Positions 54,933 to 64,000 of a stretch of DNA of 64,000 nt are shown one piece after another. The notes beneath the pieces were generated by a model. It ran no database searches. It worked only from the letters and a program-made list of their open reading frames with translations, and was not told where the DNA came from. Position 1 is the first letter of the stretch. Each line of letters begins with the position of its first letter. The stretch comes from Incurvaria masculella (Eukaryota > Arthropoda > Insecta > Lepidoptera > Incurvariidae). The DNA is taken from the NCBI GenBank assembly GCA_946894095.1, contig OX335646.2:14626077-14690076 (forward strand), in the 5' to 3' direction. The position numbers and the translations under genes were made by a program.

Positions 54933-56655
54933 ATATTAATCAAGCTTTTTCAACCACGTTTACCCTAATATTTATTACGAATATCTGGTATAAAGTAAAG
55001 TAATATAAAACAGATTACATACATATGTAATTTTAGTTGCACAAATTAATATTTATATTAAAAAATGGATTAAAATACGTAATTTTGTGGAACAATATTT
55101 TAAACCCTGACTCCCACACTAGGATTCCCTGTGCTGTGAAAGTCAGTGTCTTTCGTAGCCTATTTTTTTTTGTAGGAAGAATATAAGTATTATAGAGCAT
55201 GTAGAAAAGATGTACATATTATGTCTATAGAGGAAGCGCAAGAAGTACCTATGGTGATGTGGTCGTACCGTTGCTCTAACATGTCTGCCTACCCCTCCGG
55301 GAAGCGGCGCAATAGCGTGCATACATGTCTATGTATATGTCACCGCCGAATGCTTAAGTCAGCTATGTAATGGCACGGCTAGACTATTCATTGATTGTCG
55401 GTATTCAATTAGACGCCTAGGCCTACGCCTATTTTATAATTAAGATAGCTTAAAGTTTAAAATGTTGGCTGGTTGAAAGTTACCTTTTGGAAACGTCTAT
55501 GATAAAATCCACCGGGTCACATAACCCAACCTAACCTAATCAAACCTAACCTAACCTAATATTAAAGTACTTAAAATGTATCATATCATCAACTCATGCG
55601 ATGCAAGAACCTTCTCTTCGTATTCTGCTATTTTTTTTATGAATTAGGATGATTCGATGAGAATACAATTTTTTCTTTAGATTTTCAATATCATATAATG
55701 CTCGTTTGTACTTAGTTAGACATTTTTTCGACGCCGTTATTCTCCTTTACTAATGTAAAAAAATTAATCCGATCGATCCAGTTTAAAGTTCAGATCAAAT
55801 AAGAAGATAAAGCAATGCTTTATTGCAGATGCACAGCTGTCATTTAATGTCAAGTTCGAATTGGTCGTTCACGCCATCACGACCAGCCGCCGCCGTCCGC
55901 CGCCTCCGCTGCCACAATCGCCTCGTCGCCTCACGCCTCTTCCGCCACAGCATAGATTAAAGAGGTCTAACGTCATACAACGTACAAAACTCGCCGAAAA
56001 TTGCCTATTTTCGCTGGTACCATGACATTTATAGCATCTGCCCTCACTGCCAGAACTAGTTACACCGTAATTAAACTAAGCTTTTTGCTTTTACCCAGTG
56101 GAAACGCCGTTAACTCACTTTCCCGCCAACACTAGTTCAAACATAAGAACACTGATCATTATAACACTTTCCTCTCGTTCCTTCTCATCTTTTCCTCACC
56201 TGAAAGAGAGAGACGGAACTACAACATACTACAAGACGCGCGCGATTCTAAAATATAATCGTAATTACGAGTCGGAGTTCTACCGCCATATGAACGGTGG
56301 AACGAAAAATGGTCGCCCCGAAGAAAAGCCATTGTTCCACTGTCAATGTGATACCATCGCATTGCCCTCACCGCTCGAGGACTTGTACGCGAATGTAAAA
56401 AGGTGTACGCGTGCGAGTGCTTGGTGGCTGCCTCCAGCAATATTCCTGGCCAGAAGAACGTATGAAAATCCCTGCGGAAGGTGCGAGCCCGGAGGCATCA
56501 GGTCAGCAAATCTCTCATCCTCTCTCTGTGTCTCCCAGGCCTCGGGCCTATCCATAGTGTGGTCCTTCGAACTTGGATATAAACCTCTCTGGTGCGTCTG
56601 AAAGTGTGATGAAAACGTTACATTTTAACTATAAAAAAAAATTAACAAAAAAAAA
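54933..56655. other. Unassigned stretch with telomere-like motif and GC-rich patches
   Basis: Holds the CCTAA-rich tract at 55526-55560 and a (CCG)-rich patch at 55885-55930. A 167-codon ORF at 56098-56601 starts at GTG, has no recognisable domain, and is overlapped by minus-strand ORFs. I do not call it a gene. Confidence 0.25.
55526..55560 (-). repeat. Short interstitial telomere-like tract (TTAGG/CCTAA)
   Basis: ACCTAACCTAATC followed by AAACCTAACCTAACCTAAT gives five exact CCTAA units plus one diverged unit (CCCAA). TTAGG is the usual insect telomere repeat. Such short internal tracts may be repair scars or chance in AT-rich DNA. Confidence 0.5.
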
Positions 56656-56855
56656 TAACCGACTTCAAAGAAAAAGCACTAAAAAGTAAAAAAAAAATTC
56701 CATTTTTGTAGTTACGATTTTTGTTATTTTTTGAGTCGGCGTCAGCTGGGCACGCGCTGCGCCAATCAAGAGAACCTTGGCTACCTTGGATGACACAAAA
56801 CAAACAAAAAAAAACATACAGACGAGATAACCTCCTCCTTTTTTGAAGTCGGTTA
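56656..56855. mobile_element. AACCGACTTCAAA-type MITE, 200 bp
   Basis: The left end is TAACCGACTTCAAA (56656-56669); the right end is TTTGAAGTCGGTTA (56842-56855), a perfect 14 bp inverted repeat. The interior has GCACTAAAAAGTAAAAAAAA, TTTTTGTAGTTACGATTTTT and ACATACAGACGAGATAACCT. There is no coding sequence. A larger relative is at 41353-41862. Confidence 0.65.
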
Positions 56856-57767
56856 ATAAGTAATTTCAATGTAAATAGAAAATATGATTGATATTCATTG
56901 GTATCTATTAAATGTATACGGAAATATGAGTTCCAACGCTACCTTCGGACTTTTAAAATTCCTATTCAACTTTGGTATGACGTGACCAGTCATTGCTTCC
57001 TCTTTGGTCTATGGCCACAGTCGCCCCACGCTGTTCCCGCCACGGTCGCCCCGCGCCGCGGCCGCGCCGCTGCCGCGCTCACTATCTCTCCACATCGAAC
57101 TTCATTGCGACACCGATCGAACAATCCATTTCTCAAGGATTCTGAGCCCACGACCCAAACCCAGTCGTCGTTGTCGGTCGGGCAACATAAAATGTCGGTT
57201 ATAGATGCATTCAATAATTACCTTAATTATTTTGCGTCGTGACGTTCGACACGCTACGGATGGTATCCGTAGCGATAGCGAAGGAAAAAGGTTAGACAGC
57301 CCACAGCGCTCACGAAAAGAGGAAATTAGATTTTTTAAATATTCATGCGTTTCAACGAAGAAACCGTTGTAAATTTAGTTTTTTGTGAGAAAAGGAAAAA
57401 TCACGACTTGAAGATTATTAATTATTTATAGAATGGGGTTAATCTGAATTGAAAACCATTCTTTATTAATGATTTAACCGGACCATACTATGTTTTTTTT
57501 TTACCATCGTCAAGTTTCAATTTTGAAATGATAGTTCGAAAGCTTTTGTTTCTTGTACAGGGTATTAGCGGAGGCATGAGTCTTCTCTGAGTCGAGTCTT
57601 TATCGAGATTAAGAAACACAGCAACTTGAATCGAGAAAACTCTTTTAAGCTCTCTGAAATGTGGAACCCCGTACTTCAGCCACTGAGGAAGATCAAGAAA
57701 GACGATAATATCGGCGACGATATTGTCAGCTTTCACTTAAAAAAAAACATTTTTTAAGTGTTTTTTT
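56856..57767. other. Unassigned stretch with GC-rich patch and small hairpin
   Basis: 57005-57240 is GC-rich with overlapping opposite-strand ORFs and no domain. 57252-57274 is a perfect short hairpin, CGCTACGGAT-GGT-ATCCGTAGCG. The rest is AT-rich. Confidence 0.3.
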
Positions 57768-58000
57768 TTATGCGACCTCACATGGATGGCTAATACAACA
57801 CAACTACCGTTATGATATTAGCCCAATTCACCACATTCCCGAAGGAATTAGGTGCCTTGCCAGGACCTTCCCTTTATGAGCACGGCTACATTGACCTGGA
57901 TGGAAAACACGGACAATTTTTCATTGCCGCTTCGACCATCTTTTCATCCAATGCGATGGTACCAACCCGGGCGGGCTTAAACCCTACCACCTAGTAGGGG
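57768..58000 (-). repeat. SINE-like repeat copy, minus strand, well preserved
   Basis: CACATGGATGGCTAATACAA, CACATTCCCGAAGGAATTAG, GTGCCTTGCCAGGACCTTCC, TGGAAAACACGGACAATTTT, TTGCCGCTTCGACCATCTTT and AACCCGGGCGGGCTTAAACC, then TACCACCTAGTAGGGG. This is one of the best family representatives in the window. Confidence 0.65.
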
Positions 58001-58444
58001 AAGCTACTATTAATACTATACAAGAACGCTACTATTCAAGAATATTCCCCTAATAGGAGTACATTTTAAAATAAGACATGTGACAAATATACGGTGAACG
58101 TGACGACATCTACGAACAACTGGACGACATCAATCAATCATTAATAGGTCAATTGCAATTTATTATTGTTCGGCATAGATAATTGACCAAGAATACATAC
58201 AATGTTTTCTCAATGTAATTTTAAGTACATGTACATGTTTTTACGAATGCGCAGGCTAGACTGAGGAGGTGAATTCTCATAAAACGGTGCTGAGATAAAT
58301 CTCGTGAATTTAGCATATTTTGAGATTTCCTTAAAGATTTAACGACCCCGGAAGTTACACATGAATATGAATTTAGGGTGATTTCATTTCCGTACCCGTA
58401 GCATCCGTAGCGTGCCCAATCAGCGCCGAAAACGCTAACCGTCC
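58001..58444. other. Unassigned stretch
   Basis: AT-rich. GCATCCGTAGCGTGCCCAAT at about 58401 shares ATCCGTAGCG with the hairpin at 57252-57274. Nothing else noticed. Confidence 0.25.
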
Positions 58445-58589
58445 CGAAGCCTACGTCCGCTAATAGATAACTCCGCTTTCGAGCGTTATCGTTATGAGAA
58501 CGTTTGGTATACTTTTGTGTGATTACAGGGTTATCACGTAACGGTAACGCTCGATAATGAAGTTATATATTAGCGGACTAAGGCTTCCG
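58445..58589. mobile_element. MITE with about 28 bp inverted repeats (145 bp)
   Basis: The left end is CGAAGCCTACGTCCGCTAAT then AGATAACT. The right end, inverted, is GGAAGCCTTAGTCCGCTAAT then ATATAACT. Inner arms CGAGCGTTATCGTTA and TAACGGTAACGCTCG extend the fold. No target duplication assigned. Confidence 0.6.
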
Positions 58590-59109
58590 CAGAGACGTTC
58601 CGTTTCAACCATGGAGGTTCTTCACCTTAAAAAAGTGACTTAAAAAAGCTTGATTTTTACAGCTCCGAGGGACCATATGGAATATTTGATAACACCACGT
58701 TCCTGAGAAAAAGGATCTTGACAGACAGAAAGATGGACAACGAAGTGATCCTATTAGGCTCCTTTTTCCCCTAAAAATATTGTGGATGTAGATTAAATGT
58801 TCGTTGTTGACTTGGTTATGATTTTCCATAAACAACAAAAACATGCAGACACAGTTATTGATTGATTGATATTAGTATATTTAAACTATGATTTTAGACA
58901 TTCAGTGATGTTAGAGATAACAAAAATATCAAGTAGATAAATCGGCTAAGTGGTCTTAGAATGATTTTCAAACTACGTTTGGATGGGGACATAGCTAACT
59001 CACAAACGATACCACGAAAGTAGACTTGCATTTTTTCACTTTACCAAGCGGCTCATGGCTCAGGGGCGCGAGGTATTGCTTCCCTTTCGCTATCTGAGTG
59101 GAATAAGTG
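58590..59109. other. Unassigned stretch
   Basis: No repeat partner, TIR or domain recognised. Confidence 0.25.
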
Positions 59110-59300
59110 ATTTTTTGGTGGGAGGTACCCTTCCCTACTAAGTGGGAGGGTAAGGCCTGCCCGAGTTGATAACAATGCATTGAATAAATCTTTTCATCGA
59201 AAATAAAATTGTCTCTTTGATTTCCATCTAGTTCAATGTAGCTGTGCTCATAACGGGAAGGTCCTGACACGGCACATACACATTTTCGAAGGTTAGCGCC
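59110..59300 (+). repeat. SINE-like repeat copy, diverged
   Basis: CTACTAAGTGGGAGGGTAAG, GCCTGCCCGAGTTGATAACA, TCCATCTAGTTCAATGTAGC and GGGAAGGTCCTGACACGGCA. The 3' end is lost. Confidence 0.5.
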
Positions 59301-60606
59301 AGGGGGAGCCTTAAGCGCCAACGAGGGTCCGTTGCTTCATGAGCAAGTGAGCTTATTGCACCCCAATGAACTTATAATATCGCATTGCATACCGCGGTTT
59401 AGCGCAATCGCGGCTTTTCGCTTCTGCCGGTGCTGGGGTGGCGGGACGGCGCGGGGAGGTGCGGGGGTGGTGGCTGTGCGTTGTGGTCGCTGTGAAGTAT
59501 CGTGGGCGCGACCGTCATGCTACATAGCACCCACGTTGCCTGAATCTTTGCAAAATTCAAGGTTAAGCTAGGCGTTCACTAGAGGCGCTGAATTGAGTAG
59601 AATCGAATAAAAAAATTACGAAAACGTCGTGAGACACACGGTAGCAACGGTCATATAATACCAGCCTGTGAAATCAATATATGAGACTGGTTTTCCGCGT
59701 AAATGACAACAAAATTTTTCGCAATATCACGCGCTCTCTACCCAAAAATGTTATTTTTTTTTGGATCTTTATTCGAAGATTTAACTAAAATACTGTGTGG
59801 TCGTTGAAAAAGAATTGCATGCAGTGCACGTATTCGTCTCCCCTAATAAATACCATGTCAATGTAAAATTACGAATAAACAGTACATTCATGAAAAAACA
59901 AATACGTGTATTCTAATACAGATGGGTCAAGCAGCTGTTATCAGCGGAGCGGGGTGGCGCGGGGCGGCGCGGTGCGGGGCGGGGTGAGGACTGGACCGGC
60001 GGCGGCGGCGACTTGATTATCCATAATCGAGGGTCACGCGTGGTCACGGGTCACGACGCTGAACCGTCGCTGTCGCCGGCGACACGAGATACTTCTTCTT
60101 TTAGCTATTTTCGTTCCTATCACTCTTGCCACTGGCTCAAGATTATTTTTAAACGTTTGAGCTATACTCGTGTAGAGATGTTCGAAAACTTCGAATTTTG
60201 ATATTGCCAAGAGAAAACATACTGATGCCCGAAAAAATATCCAAGGCACCATTAGAAACGGTGACTACCACAAAGCAGTGCATAAAACAAACATGCATTT
60301 TAATTAACAAATAGTGCACTCAACCAATGACGTACAAGCATCAGCTTTAAGCAGCTAGTTTATTTATACATATAATAAATGAAATGAATAAAATTTACAA
60401 CTTTAACACTAATCTTGCATCATCATAAAAACTAGTTTGGTCTTTTTACTTCTATAGGTCAAAGACCAAATTCACGCAATTTCCATTCAAATAGCAACTA
60501 AGTGACATACATTGCGCACACAAACAGCGATGCATGTCCATCGTGGCCTAGATTTGTCTGCATAATTAATTACCACACTTGATCAACCCGGGGTTATAAA
60601 GTAACC
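59301..60606. other. Unassigned stretch with two G-rich islands
   Basis: 59420-59520 and 59940-60010 are G-rich (GGGGCGGGGTGAGG-type, GGCGGCGGCGG). The ORFs there have only simple composition. The remainder is AT-rich. Confidence 0.25.
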
Positions 60607-60739
60607 TCTGCTGCTTGTCTGCACTTTGTCATGCTCTATGTCATCGTACTGACTACTTTTCCCACCACTAACTCGAGACTCGCTTTGAACCTTTTATCAG
60701 AGCTAATACAAACGAAATATTTTAACATTGAAGTCATTA
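60607..60739 (+). repeat. 133 bp target-site duplication, left copy
   Basis: Starts TCTGCTGCTTGTCTGCACTT and ends AACATTGAAGTCATTA. It is identical over all 133 bases to 61282-61414, and the LINE fragment lies exactly between the two. Confidence 0.9.
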
Positions 60740-61281
60740 AAGCGCAAAGAAAAAAGTTGTGGATGCGTGTCTACTGCCTATACTCACGTACGGCAGCCAA
60801 ACATGGTCATTAAATCAAAGTCATACACGAAAACTAAGGGTCTGCCAAAGAGCAATCGAGCGCAGCTTACTAGGCATAAGAATGAGGGACAAGATTAAAA
60901 ACACCCTGATAAGAAAAAGGACCAAAATAAAAGACAGCGTGGTACACGCAGCCACACTAAAATGGAGATGGGCCGGACATTTAATGAGGACTGAAGACAA
61001 CAGATGGACCAAAATAACTACGGAATGGCATCCAAGAGATGGAAAAAGAAACAAAGGACGACAAAGAAAGCGATGGGACGATGATATCGCAAAGACAGCT
61101 GGAAAAATATGGACAAGAGCAGCTAAAGACAGAAGAGCATGGATCTCGATGGGGGAGGCCTATGCCCTGCAATGGGGAACTCAGTAAACTACTTCTTACA
61201 ACAGAAATAACATAACATACATATAAGGAACAAAACTGTAAACTGAGTAAATAAAAGGCTTTATTATTATTATTATTATTA
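60740..61281 (+). mobile_element. 5'-truncated RTE-type LINE insertion (542 bp)
   Basis: It holds the last part of the reverse transcriptase ORF (60741-61187), a 94 bp 3' untranslated end with AATAAA at 61250-61255, and a (TTA)n tail at 61261-61280. RTE-type LINEs often end in a short simple repeat rather than poly(A). The 5' truncation is typical of incomplete reverse transcription. The flanking 133 bp direct repeats mark the insertion event. Confidence 0.8.
60741..61187 (+). pseudogene. C-terminal fragment of an RTE-type endonuclease-reverse transcriptase
   Basis: The frame is open from the truncation point to a TAA at 61185-61187, about 148 codons. Conserved family blocks in order: DACLLPILTYGSQTW (end of the RT thumb region), RVCQRAIERSLLGIRMRDKI, KWRWAGHLMRTEDNRW, GRQRKRWDDDI and RRAWISMGEAYALQW at the C-terminus. 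The endonuclease and the catalytic RT motifs (including YxDD) lie upstream and are missing, so the product cannot be active. There is no stop or frameshift in the fragment, consistent with recent insertion. Family assignment is by pattern to insect RTE elements. Confidence 0.8.
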
Positions 61282-61414
61282 TCTGCTGCTTGTCTGCACT
61301 TTGTCATGCTCTATGTCATCGTACTGACTACTTTTCCCACCACTAACTCGAGACTCGCTTTGAACCTTTTATCAGAGCTAATACAAACGAAATATTTTAA
61401 CATTGAAGTCATTA
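61282..61414 (+). repeat. 133 bp target-site duplication, right copy
   Basis: Identical to 60607-60739. It begins directly after the (TTA)n tail. Confidence 0.9.
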
Positions 61415-61611
61415 CTAACAACATCATTGCGTGATCTTAAAATTATAATAGATTGTTAAAGCCGATATTGCATTATGTTCTGCTATTTAAATGTAAGTAT
61501 GAAGTTAAGTTTGCCTTTAGTTACGCCTTTTTAATAATTCAAATAATTTTGTTTTTCTTACAAAATCTGCTGACACAAATTAATGTTCAACAGCCATATT
61601 CAATTCCCTGT
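61415..61611. other. AT-rich spacer
   Basis: Nothing recognised. Confidence 0.3.
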
Positions 61612-61716
61612 CAAAACTTAGTACGGGATTAGCACCGGACTAACCATAGAAAAACCGGTTTAGTCCGACCTTAATACGCGTACTAAAATTAGTCCGCCCA
61701 CTCTGAACACTGCTGT
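61612..61716 (+). repeat. Uninterrupted copy of the host repeat of MITE copy A
   Basis: GTCAAAACTTAGTACGGGAT, TAGCACCGGACTAACCATAG, AAAAACCGGTTTAGTCCGAC and AAATTAGTCCGCCCACTCTG. It aligns with the two halves around the MITE at 11325-11667. Confidence 0.55.
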
Positions 61717-62284
61717 TAGAAAACAAAATAACATATTGTTTCTTTATCAGAATGATACGGAAAAATATGCAATCTAAAACTTCTTATTCGTTTAAAAAAT
61801 ACATTTCACTAAAAAAAAATGAGTGGAAATTACATTATATATTAAAATTAATTACTCAAGCAAAAACTGCTGTGCATGCAGATGGACGGGGGACATAACG
61901 TTTTCACCATCATATGTGGTTACTTCAAACAAATTCTAACAGCTAAAAGACACATTACATAGTGAAGGTTTATTTATCTGGTATGACGTGAGAGCACTAC
62001 CACTTAATAGTTAGACAACTATTAGTTATTCTGTGGTTAGACACTGAGACAGAACTCTTGAACAGCATACGAGTGGTCGCTGCGTAATATGTCTCGAGTG
62101 GCCATTAATTAACCCGCCTGACGAGGCCACTGCCATGACAGGACACAGATAACCAGTCCATATCAGGCTGACTGCCTGGATAAGTTCGATTTTGGATACA
62201 GTTCTCCCCCCCCCCCCCCCCCGCCCCCCATAGGTAACGGGACAACGAACTGCTATCACGATTGCAAAGTTCGAAAGCCTCTTT
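61717..62284. other. Unassigned stretch with a poly-C tract
   Basis: AT-rich. 62206-62222 is a run of 17 C, then G and six C. No other signal. Confidence 0.3.
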
Positions 62285-62414
62285 CCTTGGCTAAGCCAAA
62301 GTATGTCTTCCGAATGTCAGTTTTGACATTAAATTTATGGAACGAATTTCTAATTTCACAGTCGGAAGACATACGTTAGCAAGCCAAGCGCACGAGTAAT
62401 GTCTATGAATCTCA
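62285..62414. mobile_element. MITE with GAGATTCATAGAC termini, copy 2
   Basis: The right end ACGAGTAATGTCTATGAATCTC matches the right end of 32729-32878. The inner left arm TTGGCTAAGCCAAAGTATGT also matches, but the outermost left terminus is lost. The arms GTCTTCCGAATGTCAG and AGTCGGAAGAC form the fold. Confidence 0.6.
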
Positions 62415-64000
62415 GCAGCATCAGGGATATAAAAAATGTAGCGCTCTATTATTTGATCGCTGGTTCCAATATTTGTCGACTAACCGGCTTTGGTCATCTC
62501 GGGGCAACGGAAGTACAAGAATTCATGAATCACAGTCTATATTATAGTAGAAGCTTTTTCGGCTCACCAAATATCATGACACATTAGTGAATCACAAATG
62601 GAGCGTAGGTATAGGTCGCGGCACCTAACTAGAACCTGTGCAGCGGGTGTGTCTTTTAACAGGGGTGCGGGAGAAGCTACGAATTTGGTTATTTCGAATT
62701 GGCCAGTTGCATTTGAGTGTAGGTATGTCCGGTATCGTGTTTGTGTTGCAGTGATATTGTCAAAGGCGTGATATTATAATATCAATAGTGATATTGAAAT
62801 TTCCCGGATTGATGTCTATTGTCTCTGTCTGTTGTAGTAAACCTATATATAACACTTGTGACCTTGGAAGTAATGGAGAAGATTGACAATAATATCACAG
62901 CTTTGACAATTTCACTGCGACATAATTACACGAGTAAGTGTTGACAACATAACAAATACGGCAAATTATCATTGTAAATCCACTGACGATTCTCTTTCTA
63001 CACAAACTCTAGTAAAGCTTACAATAGGTACGACTCTACATATAAACAAACTTATTTTAATAAAAAAATACACACATAGGTACCTACCTAGGTACCTTGA
63101 ATATTTCCGCTCACCTAACTTTTGATAAATTTCGAGTTTATTCGTCGATTTCTGGCCAATCACGGGCAAATGTACTGAATCGTGAAAACTCCTACATCAA
63201 CAGTTCTGACCGGCATATAAACACATTTTATCGTTAATCAGTTATCAGTAGAAGCCAACAAACACACGATTCCATAGTACCTATATCACTACAAAGTCAA
63301 GATCATCGAAATGAGAACGGAGGCGGCGCAGCTTCGGGCATTTCCGTGAACGCCGAATTTACCCGAGCAGCTATATTCGTCTCTCTCGAATCAATGGCGA
63401 GTGTGTTTGCATATTGTTCGCACAAGAGGGCTCTCCATTCTTTTAGCAAGAGTTTGTTGTCTCCGCTCGTCGCGCGTTGTCGCGGCTGGCCACAGACAGA
63501 ACCGGTCCCTGCGCCTCAACCCAAACAGAAATAAATCTTGTCTAGGTACCGACCTAAACTTCGTTCTGTTGTCGAGATTCCCACCGACACGCACGCATGC
63601 GATTTATAGTCCCCCCTTCTAAAACAGTTTAAATGGAACTCTTCCAAAAACTTCGTTAACTAAAATTTAACTAAGATTATAATGTGTAAAATATAAAGAA
63701 ACTTGATAAATTAGCCCCAGCAATAGGTACAGACACACTATTATTTGTTTAATCAAAGTCAAAGTATTTATTTCACGCAAAATTTGCAACAAACATTATT
63801 TGTAGGGCATCATCACGCAATCAAACATTTAAAAACACTAGATTTGTCATAAAAACACTTGCATCCAATAAAAAAAACGGTCAAATTAATCAATAAAATC
63901 CGATTAATATTGACAAGTAAACATACACCTTTTCACAAAATCGTTTAAAAAAACATCCAATAATATCCATCCTTTAGGATTAGTACCCCTCCTACATACA
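62415..64000. other. Unassigned end of window
   Basis: 63300-63620 is GC-richer, with 62-73 codon ORFs on both strands lacking domains. 63741-63765 reads AATCAAAGTCAAAGTATTTATT, a stretch often seen at LINE 3' ends in reverse. No gene recognised. Confidence 0.25.

Noticed and set aside
56098..56601. 167-codon ORF, the longest non-transposon frame on the + strand
   Set aside because: Starts at GTG, has no recognisable domain, is overlapped by minus-strand ORFs, and its low-stop character fits the GC content.
60631..60813. Separate 60-codon ORF spanning the LINE left junction
   Set aside because: It runs from target duplication into the LINE in a frame different from the reverse transcriptase frame; it is a junction artefact.

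Overview
This 64 kb window is animal nuclear DNA and almost certainly comes from a moth or butterfly (Lepidoptera). It has an AT-rich background with short GC-rich islands, no bacterial-style gene packing, and many insect mobile elements. These include BEL/Pao gag-protease, a fragment of an RTE-type LINE, a MULE transposase remnant, PIF/Harbinger-type MITEs, and many copies of a MITE carrying a (GGAC/GTCC)n microsatellite of the type reported from Lepidoptera. I found no host protein-coding gene, tRNA, rRNA, or CRISPR array that I can defend. The window is best read as intergenic or large-intron DNA loaded with transposons.

Layout. At 2-2660 is a decayed BEL/Pao retrotransposon: gag plus aspartic protease split by one in-frame stop, no polymerase, then a candidate LTR. 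At 4.5-9.6 kb are MITEs, a tRNA-headed SINE-like copy and a complete TTAA-flanked element. At 11.3-14.4 kb are (GTCC)n MITEs, including a 1.58 kb composite transposon with a 20 bp perfect terminal inverted repeat (TIR) and a 7 bp target duplication. A second copy of that composite lies at 27948-29488. At 18.0-19.4 kb is a long interspersed repeat containing a perfect hairpin.

At 19891-25660 is the largest intact element: a 5.77 kb LTR retrotransposon with two 1013 bp LTRs that differ at a single base by eye. It has a candidate primer-binding site, a polypurine tract and a 4 bp target duplication, but no gag or pol. It therefore looks like a young non-autonomous element (LARD class), and it sits inside a TTAA element. 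From 26 to 60 kb there are scattered MITEs, SINE-like copies and GC-rich islands that could be cis-regulatory DNA. At 60607-61414 is a 5'-truncated LINE flanked by identical 133 bp direct repeats. The last 2.5 kb hold one more MITE copy, a poly-C tract and a GC-rich patch.

The coding remnants do not form a pathway. The non-autonomous elements would depend on proteins supplied elsewhere in the genome. The best candidates for undescribed biology are the LARD with its 97 bp tandem array, the 7 bp target-duplication composite family with its MULE-type remnant, and the unusually long LINE target duplication. All calls come from reading the sequence; no database search was run.
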